A stretch of DNA of 64,000 bases from Halomonas qaidamensis (lineage in GTDB: Bacteria; Pseudomonadota; Gammaproteobacteria; Pseudomonadales; Halomonadaceae): positions 2,666,001 through 2,730,000 of the forward strand of contig NZ_CP080627.1 in the NCBI RefSeq assembly GCF_025917315.1. The letters run 5' to 3'. Every line of letters starts with the position of its first letter. The stretch's first letter is position 1. Made by a program: the position numbers and the translations under genes. Positions 8,441 through 15,382 of this stretch are shown here, piece by piece. Below the pieces are notes generated by a model that had not been told where the DNA came from, made no database searches, and was given only the letters and a program-made list of their open reading frames with translations.

Positions 8441-8520
8441 CAGCTAACATCACACCTAAATAACCAGCGCAGCTTTGCTGCGTCCAGCGCCGAAGGCGCG
8501 AAACCGATTAATTTGTTAGC
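8441..8520 (-). other. attC-like palindromic site
   Basis: The 80-base element is bounded by GCTAACA and its exact inverse TGTTAGC. Inside, an imperfect outer stem (AATTAATCGG against CTGGTTATTT) encloses two perfect hairpins, GCGCC-TTC-GGCGC and GCAGC-AAA-GCTGC. On the minus strand it starts 4 bases after the stop codon of the ATP-binding gene. That is how integron cassette recombination sites (attC) follow their genes. The outer boxes do not strictly fit the RYYYAAC/GTTRRRY core, and no integrase gene is in the window. The cassette origin is therefore an inference. Confidence 0.45.
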
Positions 8521-8524
8521 TCAC

Positions 8525-9508
8525 TCAAACCGTTTTAGATATTTCAGAGGCTGCGCTATGCCGACCTTCTCTTCCAGCTTCTTCTTCACCAACACTAATA
8601 ATATCTTGTAAAACACCAGCAAAGCTGCGAGGATTTTTGTTTAAGTGAATGCCAACAAATGTTCCCTTAAAAGGCAACTCCGCATCAACTTTATTGCCAT
8701 TTTCACATGTTAACTTTCTTACCCCGCTTCCTACACAAAACCAACCAAAGCTATTTCCTAACTCAGACAGAACATATAAGCCAAATCCCGAATTTTTATA
8801 TATATTTTCTTTTTCAGACATATTCTGAGTACGCGTAATACCTGGTTTTATAGCCTCTCTCAGCGCATTTTCTTCCTTTAATTCATATGCGGTGCGAAGG
8901 GTTTTGTGAACCCCACAACCTTCATCAATTAATGCTATTTCAGAATGACCATTTACCCATCGTTGTCCACATATGAAACATGAGTCTGAACCAGAGTGTT
9001 CCAAAGCATTTCTAATCACTTCGCGAATTGAATAACTAAAACCTTTTTTGGCTTCTCCATTGTCTTCACCGGCTAAAACATTAGCTAACCCATCAGATAG
9101 AAAAACGATTGCATCGATCAACTCCTCGCCCGTCTCAGCAATAGATTCATCTAACTCTGCACGTCTTATTTCTCGAATAGGCAAATATCTAGTATTTCCT
9201 TTTGCAACACCTACGTTCTTTCCAACATCTTTCATACCAGCGTAATCAAAAAAACCGAGATGCATTAAATAAGAGTGAGCATTATTTTTTTCTGTAATAC
9301 CTGATTTAGTAGTTCTTAAACCTAATTCACGGCGCCTACTTATCCACCTGCGGAAATAACTTCCCGCAACAAGCATTGCCATTGGTTTGGAGAATTCTAA
9401 AGGAGAGAAGTCAACGTTCACATTGTCTACAGTTTGACTTTGCGAAAGATCTTCCTGCAGTTTACCTAGAGAAGAAGGTTGAAATTGACGTGGCAATCTA
9501 ATTTCCAT
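8525..9508 (-). CDS. GHKL-type ATP-binding protein with STAS-like N-terminus
   Basis: This 327-residue protein has a histidine-kinase-like ATPase fold in its second half: N-box EVIRNALEHSG (Asn167), G1 box LIDEGCG (194-199) and G2 box NSGFGLYVLSEL (239-250). There is no phospho-accepting His domain or transmembrane segment, so it is not a typical sensor kinase. The first 50 residues (DFSPLEFSKPMAMLVAG) resemble a STAS-like strand-helix unit. Similar stand-alone GHKL proteins occur in accessory islands, often with unknown or defence-related roles. It lies upstream of the HEPN-like gene and downstream of the RT-protease, all on the minus strand, and is AT-rich. Specific function not known. Confidence 0.8.
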   Translation of the reverse strand: MEIRLPRQFQPSSLGKLQEDLSQSQTVDNVNVDFSPLEFSKPMAMLVAGSYFRRWISRRRELGLRTTKSGITEKNNAHSYLMHLGFFDYAGMKDVGKNVGVAKGNTRYLPIREIRRAELDESIAETGEELIDAIVFLSDGLANVLAGEDNGEAKKGFSYSIREVIRNALEHSGSDSCFICGQRWVNGHSEIALIDEGCGVHKTLRTAYELKEENALREAIKPGITRTQNMSEKENIYKNSGFGLYVLSELGNSFGWFCVGSGVRKLTCENGNKVDAELPFKGTFVGIHLNKNPRSFAGVLQDIISVGEEEAGREGRHSAASEISKTV

Positions 9509-9779
9509 ATTTTAAATCTCACCCTATGCTTAACTAATACCTAAATCCGTGAAGCCGACACAGACCGGCTAGTGCCGTTTCTTGTGGCGTTGGTCGACGT
9601 TGACAGCCTGTTTTGCCCTGCATTTCAACCGATCGAGCACGCTGACTCAGGCTAACAGCACCCGTTAGCCCAGGAATGCGCTGCCTTGCCCAATAAACGG
9701 TCAGCATGGCGACCTTTTGGGATAACGCAGTCGGGTGCGCAGGGTGTTGAGCACCGTCATCCGCCCAACAGTTTACTTT
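9509..9779. other. GC-rich spacer between ATPase and RT-protease genes
   Basis: No gene is seen here. Near 9545-9772 the stretch is visibly richer in G+C than the genes on either side. It contains the short inverted repeat GGCTAAC-AGCACCC-GTTAGCC at 9650-9670, whose arms resemble those of the palindromes at 8441-8520 and 11518-11598. It may be a remnant recombination site. Confidence 0.4.
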
Positions 9780-11420
9780 TTAAAGTTGCAAAAAATGATG
9801 AGCACTAATAAAAGCATTTCTACCAGTTAGGGCAGATTCCTGCGTATTAAAATCAACTGTTGTCGTTCGACCTTTCACGATCATTCCTATTACCTGATGA
9901 AAATCATTTATTACAGGCCCGCCACTATAACCTGCTCCTATTTCAGCATCTACCTCATAATTATCAACTGTCGAAATATTTACATGTGATGTTATAGATG
10001 TTTTGAGAACACTTACAGTAGTGTGTCCAGCCATATTATCAGGAAAGCCCACCAGTGAAACCTGGTAACCAGGAAACATTTCTTCTTTATGATATATATC
10101 TAAGCTTTGAAATATTTTATTAGGATTATCAACAAATTCTAGCTCAACTATATCTCGATGCTTACATTGCTTCGCTACTTTCATTAAATATTTAACACTG
10201 CGTTCATTTATCCTCGAAATGTAACAATACTCGGCGTCATCAGCTTTACTAAAAACGTGTGAACAGGTTAAAACTTTTTGATCTTTAACCATAAAAGCTG
10301 TGCCTTGGATAGACTCAGCTTCTTCAGTAACGTTTTGAACTCCTTCGAAATCCAGAATCCAAACACATTCTTGGAGCTCTCTCTGCTTTGCAATGTCTCT
10401 GTATTTTTGATCGGTATTAACAAGCTTAGAAGTTCGCGTAGGAAGCTTTTTCTTCAAAGGAAGTCTATTGAATTTTTTTGCAAGCATTTGATATACGGTA
10501 GAGTCTACTCCCTTAATCATACCTATAAAATTAATTCTACCGGCCACTACTTTTTCAAGCCTTTTTGGTTCTTTTTCAGGAAATTTTTCCCAAAAAACTA
10601 CATTGGCAGCGTCAATATCACCAGACAACGCATGAATCATAGCCTTAGTTGTTCTTATATACCGTCGATCAACATTAACTTTTTTATTGACTTTCAGTCC
10701 TGTAACAATTTGACGGGACCGAGAAAATTCACCACGCGTTTTTTGTTTATTTAAATAAAATCCACTTTTTTCTACAATGTTAATGAATTCATTAGATGGT
10801 TGAAAAGCACCTTCTGTGGAAGAGCACACACCTTTAAAGTTATTGTTTCTAAAAGAGAAAGTTATATCGTCAGCATAGCGTGTATAGAAAGCGTGATTCT
10901 TTTTAGCAAGCAACGACAATCGACGATCAAGCTGCCGACTTATCATATTTGATATTACGGGTGATGTAGGAGCACCTTGAGGAATAGATCCATTCAAGCA
11001 ACAGATTGTAGCAATAATTTGAGAGGTGTCTGAACGTAGGTTATATGGGGGAGCAGAAAGCAACCCCCTTACTCGACCGAAATTTATATGGCCATAAAAA
11101 TCAGTAAGGTCAACATTAAACACTAACGCTTTATTCACATGGGGACTAGCATTATAAAAGATCCCCCGATTCTTAATAAATGCTGTAGCGGCCGGGTGAG
11201 GAGTATATAAATCTTCGAGCAATGGCTTCAGGTTATTTTGAAGGTATTTTAATCTCTTATCTGGGGCAGCAATAGCGCGCACACCGCCAGATTTCTTTGC
11301 AATCTTAAAGGTAGTATAAAGATTATTCGGTCTAACTTTATAAACTGTAAAGCATAGATTTGGGTAAGTAGTTCCTAGTAGTGTAGATAGCTGCCTAGGT
11401 GTCGTATTAGTGTCTAGCAT
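9780..11420 (-). CDS. Retron-type reverse transcriptase fused to a trypsin-like serine protease
   Basis: The protein has 546 residues in two domains. Residues about 1-310 are a reverse transcriptase. They show the retron-specific NAxxH motif (NASPH, 90-94), the domain A Asp (DLTDFYGHI, 104-112), PQGAPTSP (147-154), YADD (182-185) and the retron VTG motif (239-241). Residues about 350-546 are a trypsin-like protease with a full triad: His388 in TCSHVF, Asp423 in HRDIVE and Ser499 in GYSGGP. Retron RTs make msDNA from an adjacent RNA and act with an effector in anti-phage defence; here the protease would be the effector. ATG at 11420 is preferred over the TTG one codon earlier. An AAGGCGG Shine-Dalgarno-like run precedes it. 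The gene is AT-rich (one sampled 60-base line, 10381-10440, is 38% G+C). No msr-msd RNA could be defined with confidence. Confidence 0.92.
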   Translation of the reverse strand: MLDTNTTPRQLSTLLGTTYPNLCFTVYKVRPNNLYTTFKIAKKSGGVRAIAAPDKRLKYLQNNLKPLLEDLYTPHPAATAFIKNRGIFYNASPHVNKALVFNVDLTDFYGHINFGRVRGLLSAPPYNLRSDTSQIIATICCLNGSIPQGAPTSPVISNMISRQLDRRLSLLAKKNHAFYTRYADDITFSFRNNNFKGVCSSTEGAFQPSNEFINIVEKSGFYLNKQKTRGEFSRSRQIVTGLKVNKKVNVDRRYIRTTKAMIHALSGDIDAANVVFWEKFPEKEPKRLEKVVAGRINFIGMIKGVDSTVYQMLAKKFNRLPLKKKLPTRTSKLVNTDQKYRDIAKQRELQECVWILDFEGVQNVTEEAESIQGTAFMVKDQKVLTCSHVFSKADDAEYCYISRINERSVKYLMKVAKQCKHRDIVELEFVDNPNKIFQSLDIYHKEEMFPGYQVSLVGFPDNMAGHTTVSVLKTSITSHVNISTVDNYEVDAEIGAGYSGGPVINDFHQVIGMIVKGRTTTVDFNTQESALTGRNAFISAHHFLQL

Positions 11421-11517
11421 CAAGGCCGCCTTCGAGGTTTCACTTTACGCTATTCGAGATGCAACCGTAGACACTGAGGATACCATTTTAAGCTCACAGT
11501 GGCAGAGCTGCGATTAA

Positions 11518-11598
11518 GGTGCTAACTTCGTTGTCAATCAGCGGCATTTGTCTCCGCCAAGATTAACCCCCGTTAGGCGGCATCAACAAGTTAGCACC
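11518..11598. repeat. Palindromic element upstream of the RT-protease gene
   Basis: GGTGCTAACTT-C-GTTG on the left pairs with CAAC-AAGTTAGCACC on the right, 15 base pairs with a single bulged C. The interior has a second stem, CCGCC...GGCGG, enclosing TAAC/GTTA. The element ends 98 bases before the RT start. A bulged base in an outer stem is characteristic of attC sites, and flanking complementary arms are also characteristic of retron RNAs. It is too short for a standard msr-msd. It could be a recombination site, a structured leader RNA or both. Confidence 0.5.
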
Positions 11599-11913
11599 AC
11601 CAAATATAAGATTCAATATATTTTCGAAAAAATAAGCGCTTACAATTAATCTGGTTAAATATTTTGCACTTCTTTTTCTTCCTATCCTTTCCTATAAGAT
11701 GGGTTTTGAAAATCCATCGAGCGTGATATGTGATACAAGTATTAAGCTACTCACCTTATAGCTGGATATAACGCTTTAGCATGTTTATCCACAAACTCCA
11801 GTCTAAAACACTCTATGTTATTGATGTAAATAACATAATTTAAGCTGGATTACATATCCAAAATTCTAACGCCTGCTGCATTTCCAACAATGTCTGCTAA
11901 GGGTCGAAAGGCG
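11599..11913. other. AT-rich intergenic stretch
   Basis: No gene is evident. It contains the palindrome TAAGCGCTTA at 11632-11641 and a short-loop hairpin, GATGGGTTTT-G-AAAATCCATC, near 11699-11719. That hairpin is enclosed by CTATAAG (11692-11698) and CTTATAG (11756-11762). These structures lie upstream of the RT-protease gene on its strand, so they are candidates for part of a retron RNA or its promoter region. Confidence 0.35.
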
Positions 11914-12237
11914 TCATTCGCTCACTTCCTTATAAAAAGCTACCCTACCCGCAATAGCTTCCATGCCTTCCATCGGCTCCTCATAACTCCAAGCAACATC
12001 CCAATGCTCACCCAGCGAGAAAGTCACCGTATGCCCTTTGAATGGGCAATACGTGGTGGTTTCTGAAACGGTGAGTAAGTCCATCCGCACATCTTCGCGT
12101 GGGAAGTAGTGGCGTGGCGGGTAGCCGCGTTCGCGGAGTTCAATCGTATTGGTGGCGTCGGCGATTAAGGTGCCATCAACCTGCGCCTGCACGCGTTGGC
12201 TAATAGGGTGAAGCTCAATGCGTGAGGCATTTGGCAT
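11914..12237 (-). CDS. DUF427 family protein
   Basis: This 107-residue single-domain protein has the family's small beta-barrel text: RVQAQVDGTLIADATN, then YPPRHYFPREDV, then TTYCPFKGHTVTFSL and WSYEEP. DUF427 proteins are widespread and uncharacterised; some annotations call the fold nucleotidyltransferase-like without evidence of activity. The length is normal for the family and the frame is intact. It stands alone, flanked by the palindrome region on one side and repeats on the other. Confidence 0.9.
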   Translation of the reverse strand: MPNASRIELHPISQRVQAQVDGTLIADATNTIELRERGYPPRHYFPREDVRMDLLTVSETTTYCPFKGHTVTFSLGEHWDVAWSYEEPMEGMEAIAGRVAFYKEVSE

Positions 12238-12404
12238 TAGGTTGTTCCCTGCGGCGCTTTTTTCGCTCTAGTAAAATTAGCCTAGCAGCTAAATTTGTTT
12301 AAGCCCACCGCAAAGGAGTAACACTTTAGGCTACGGGGTTGACCTGGATCAGGGTTGTGGAATTACTGGCTTACTGCCTGCTCTATATGTTGGTGCCTAC
12401 TTCA

Positions 12405-12480
12405 TCGCGAGCTGAAGCTCCCTCCTACAAAATATCGTGCCACTGCTCTATTGTAGGAGGCCACTTCTAGTGGGCGATGG
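12405..12480. repeat. Pair of intergenic REP-like palindromes
   Basis: Element A (12405-12430) contains GAGCTGAAGCTCC, and element B (12451-12480) starts TTGTAGGAGGCCA. They face each other across about 20 bases. Both have near-identical relatives inside recD (5621-5646 and 5260-5288). They are probably members of a dispersed REP/BIME-type family. Confidence 0.6.
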
Positions 12481-12584
12481 CGGCGTAGCCGCCCTTAGCC
12501 AGCTCTATCATCATCGAAGTGTAGAACCAAAGCTGAAGCCCCCTTATACAACCAGGGTCAGTTTGGGTGGATAAACATGTTTCA

Positions 12585-12932
12585 CGGGTGCCTCATTCGC
12601 TCGTTCCTCACGAGATTCGTTACCACGCGCTACTTAACTCATTGAATAGGAAAGTTTTGTAGCGTGGTGTAAGCGTTAGCGCACCCGCGGAGGTCGGGAG
12701 TAGCGGCGATGGGCGTCGTTCCGCCGCCTGCCGCGGGTGCCTCATTCGCTCGTTCCTCACGAGATTCGTTACCACGCGCTACTTAACGCATTGAATAGGA
12801 AGGTTTTGTAGCGCGGTGTAAGCGTTAGCGCACCCGCGGAGGTCGGGAGTAGCGGCGATGGGCCTCGTTCCGCCGCCTGCCGCGGGTGCCTCATTCGCTC
12901 GTTCCTCGCGAGATTCGTTACCACGCGCTACA
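12585..12932. repeat. 149-bp tandem repeat, two full copies plus a third partial copy
   Basis: Units run 12585-12733 and 12734-12882, differing at 4 positions by direct comparison. A partial third unit covers 12883-12932. Within each full unit CGGGTGC at one end is inverted as GCACCCG about 100 bases later, and CGCGCTAC is followed by an inverted GTAGCG. Each unit therefore contains a long imperfect palindrome. A diverged single copy lies at 20654-20761. The region is non-coding between the DUF427 gene and the truncated regulator. Confidence 0.9.
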
Positions 12933-12943
12933 CGTTGTTTTAC

Positions 12944-13117
12944 TTAGTGAAGCTGTTCAAAGACGTCGGGGTGTTGCTCAGTAATTCGCAACAGAGCAAC
13001 TGCCGGGCCTTGAGGCTCTCTGCGGCCTTGTTCCCAGTCCTGAAGTGTACGTATGCTGACCCCAAGAAGACCTGCAAAGGCTGATTGCGATAGATTCAGT
13101 TTATGCCGAATTAATTG
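12944..13117 (-). pseudogene. Truncated XRE-family regulator (NadS/HigA-like antitoxin remnant)
   Basis: The frame encodes about 57 residues of a helix-turn-helix protein, including LNLSQSAFAGLLGVS, RTLQDWEQGRREPQGP and ALLRITEQHPDVF, and ends at TAA. These match the C-terminal two-thirds of NadS-type XRE antitoxins. An in-frame TGA (13118-13120) lies directly before the first codon, and no start codon or ribosome site is present. The N-terminus and the expected toxin partner are missing. It directly abuts phnA/yjdM on the same strand, so the 5' part was probably deleted when the neighbouring DNA was joined. Confidence 0.78.
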
Positions 13118-13125
13118 TCATCTAT

Positions 13126-13461
13126 TCAGGCTTTCTTCACAAACTGGGCGGTGACCATCATGTCGCCAGCGCCATCGACCTTGCAATCGAGCTGGTGGTC
13201 TTTGCCTTCCTTAAGCCGCTTGATAACGGCCTTGGTGCCAATCTTAAGCACGATTGAGCTGCCTTTGACCTTGAGGTCTTTGATTAGCGTTACCTTATCG
13301 CCTTCAGCAAGCAGGGTGCCATTGGCATCTTTCACCGTGACGGTGTCTTCCGCTTCAACCTCGGAAGGGTTCCATTCGTGGGCACATTCTGGGCAGATGA
13401 ACAGGCTTTGATCCTGGTAGACGAAGTCAGAGTGGCAATTGGGGCAAGGTGGGCATGACAT
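13126..13461 (-). CDS. yjdM: PhnA/YjdM family zinc-ribbon protein
   Basis: This 111-residue protein is the usual length for the family. An N-terminal zinc ribbon (CPPCPNC ... CPEC, residues 3-27) is followed by an acidic linker and the conserved PhnA domain: [26 protein letters not shown] and [18 protein letters not shown]. Despite the old name, a role in phosphonate use is not established for YjdM. It lies 8 bases upstream of the truncated XRE gene on the same strand. The start ATG follows a modest purine-rich stretch. Confidence 0.93.
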   Translation of the reverse strand: MSCPPCPNCHSDFVYQDQSLFICPECAHEWNPSEVEAEDTVTVKDANGTLLAEGDKVTLIKDLKVKGSSIVLKIGTKAVIKRLKEGKDHQLDCKVDGAGDMMVTAQFVKKA

Positions 13462-13601
13462 GGAAGGTGGCTTCTGTGGTTGGGTTGGCTACTTATGATA
13501 CTGAGCCTTTGCAGCCTTGGCGAATGCCTACCCCCTTGTGCGGAAGCCATGGCTAGTTAACACCACTCCCAATGGTGCGTATTGTTACCTGAGTGAAAAC
13601 G

Positions 13602-14016
13602 CTAGGCCATTTTTTGCCAATGCGTTACCTCTTGAATACTGGATAAGTCGTCGTGTTCTAGCTGCTCTGCTTTGTAAAGATCCCAGCGCATTTGTAAATT
13701 CATCCAAAAATCGGCTGAAACGCCAAAGAAACGCGCCAGTCTCAACGCCGTACTGGGTGTTACACCGCGCTTTTTATTCACTAGCTCATTGAAGCGGATG
13801 CTGTGCTGTCCGAGCCTGTCGCCTGATAGCGCTTCGAGTCGGTTGCCTGGCGGCACCTTTAGTTCCTCAAGCCTCTGCCTCTGCACTGAGTCCAGCAAGT
13901 CGAGTTTCCGTGATGCGATCTTCCTATAGAGACGATGGGCAAAGCTTACGAGCCGCCTTGGTGTGCTCTCCATTGAATAAGTCTTCTACCACTTTGTCTT
14001 TGAAATTTACGATCAT
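13602..14016 (-). pseudogene. Collapsed higBA module: frameshifted HigB fused to the C-terminal part of HigA
   Basis: Reading from ATG at 14016, the HigB N-terminus (MIVNFKDKVVEDLFNGE ... KLCPSSL) runs into TAG at 13924-13926. One extra base there (TAGG where TGG would encode the usual SLWKI) shifts the frame. The second frame continues HigB (KIASRKLDLLDSV ... VPPGNRLEALSGDR ... QHSIR) and then, near 13785, runs straight into the HigA text ELVNKKRGVTPSTALRLARFFG ending at 13602. The last 20 or so residues of HigB and the N-terminal part of HigA are therefore absent. The 123-residue continuous frame from 13973 is a chimera of toxin and antitoxin pieces and probably not functional. Confidence 0.82.
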
Positions 14017-14332
14017 TAATACGCAATAGCACGGAACCCATGCTATTCAAGCCGATTAAGATTGATGCGCTTTTCTAAAACTTGCTAGCTCACCGCTGAG
14101 CTGATTGAGCAGCTCACACGCTTAGCCAGCCAGTGAGCATTCGATGAATACTTTTACATCAGCCCTAACGCGGCGGCTTTACACGGGCAGTTGGGCGAGC
14201 GCGATAGCGGGCAGTGTGCACACCAGCACTTTATTGACCTAGTAGCGGTGGCTACGTGTTCATATTGGCATGGTGCTGCAATCGCTATTCGCTTATCCGC
14301 GCCTTGCCTCCTAGACTGAAAGCTCATTTCTT
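14017..14332. other. Intergenic stretch upstream of the zinc metallopeptidase
   Basis: About 315 bases with no supported gene. On the plus strand a frame from about 14093 to 14320 is interrupted by one TGA (14141-14143) and otherwise reads like protein, with EQLTRLASQ before the stop and DEYFYISPNAAALHGQLG after it. It may be a decayed gene fragment, but no family was recognised. Confidence 0.3.
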
Positions 14333-14347
14333 TTGAGTTACCGACCT

Positions 14348-15316
14348 ATGCGTGTGTTTTCTAATCCGGTCGGTGCCGGTTCACTGTGGTTTGATAATTT
14401 GGTGACCGCCGACGGCGTTCCTGTGGCTTACGACCCGCAGGCGCGCGCCTTTCTACCGATGCCGCCCTTCTGCGCTAACCGAGAAGTGATTGGCTGCAAC
14501 TGGATTGCCCCTAAGCAGGGTGAATTCTGTCGTGCCTGCGCGATGACCGCCCTTGCCCCCGACCCTTCTATTTCAGACGCCATGCCTAACTGGGCGCAAA
14601 CCGAAGCCGCAAAGCGCTGGGTAATTGATAACCTGGGCCGCTGGAACTGGTTTCGCCCGGAAGACCCTGGTGCGCCACCGGTGTTTCATATGTTGGCGGA
14701 AGGCGGAACGCCGGTACCCATGGGGCATGTGGGTGGCGTGGTAACCATCAGCGTGGCGGAAGCAGATGCGGTGCTGCGGACAACGCGCAAAGAGGCGTTG
14801 GATGAGCCATACCGCACGATGATTGGCCACATGCGCCATGAAATTGCCCATATGCTGTGGTGGCGGCTAAGTTTGCGGGATGACTTTCTTGATGCGTTTC
14901 GTGAAATGTTTGGCGATGAGCGGGAGGATTATCCCGCCGCGTTGCAGCACTATTACCACAATGGCCCGCCTGCGGATTGGCGGCAGCGGTTTCTATCTAC
15001 CTATGCGTCCTCCCACCCTCACGAAGATTGGGCGGAAACCACCTCTCACCTGCTGCACTTAACCGATATCACCGATAGCTTTGTGACGGCGGGCATGACC
15101 TCTCCGGCGTTGCCCAACACCTATGGCTGGGATGCGTATGCCGAACCCGATGCTGAGCGCTTGATTCACATTGCGGCATCCTTAGTTGCCGGTGTTAACC
15201 ATGTGAACCGTTCGATGGGGCTTTCGGATCTGTATCCGTTTGTGCTTTCCGACGCGGCGATGCGCAAGCTAGCGTTTGTCCACGATTGGCTACGGCGCGG
15301 TGCTCAGGGGCTTTAA
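14348..15316 (+). CDS. Putative zinc-binding metallopeptidase (paralogue 1)
   Basis: The protein has 322 residues from the ATG chosen here. The start is supported by alignment of MRVFSNPVGAGSLWFDN with the N-terminus of the paralogue at 43812 (MQTFSCRCGNPLFFEN). A longer TTG start at 14333 is possible. The catalytic zinc motif HEIAH lies in GHMRHEIAHMLWW, with a downstream Glu-containing HEDWAETTSHLLH segment. The N-terminal zinc ribbon seen in the family is degenerate: only CNW ... CRAC is left and the first CxC is lost. The substrate is unknown. No operon partner is evident. Confidence 0.9.
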   Translation: MRVFSNPVGAGSLWFDNLVTADGVPVAYDPQARAFLPMPPFCANREVIGCNWIAPKQGEFCRACAMTALAPDPSISDAMPNWAQTEAAKRWVIDNLGRWNWFRPEDPGAPPVFHMLAEGGTPVPMGHVGGVVTISVAEADAVLRTTRKEALDEPYRTMIGHMRHEIAHMLWWRLSLRDDFLDAFREMFGDEREDYPAALQHYYHNGPPADWRQRFLSTYASSHPHEDWAETTSHLLHLTDITDSFVTAGMTSPALPNTYGWDAYAEPDAERLIHIAASLVAGVNHVNRSMGLSDLYPFVLSDAAMRKLAFVHDWLRRGAQGL

Positions 15317-15382
15317 TTCGCATTGACAACAAGCCCTAGGAACAAGCAGCGCTTTACCCAGGGCCTGCGATCCATCAACGCG

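Noticed and set aside
10278..10754. 158-codon plus-strand frame opposite the RT-protease gene
   Set aside because: It lies antisense to strongly motif-bearing RT and protease sequence and shows no protein family features.
11518..11598. Reading this palindrome as a complete retron msr-msd RNA
   Set aside because: At about 81 bases it is shorter than known msr-msd units and lacks an obvious msd hairpin and branching guanosine context, so it was reported only as a palindrome.
7000..11700. Confirmed integron cassette array
   Set aside because: No integron integrase is present, the core sites deviate from consensus, and only one site sits properly at a gene end.
12585..12932. CRISPR-like array
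   Set aside because: The repeat unit is 149 bp, directly adjoining, with no short repeats or unique spacers and no cas genes.
13530..13795. Plus-strand frame overlapping the higBA remnant
   Set aside because: No family features, and the opposite strand clearly carries HigB and HigA text.
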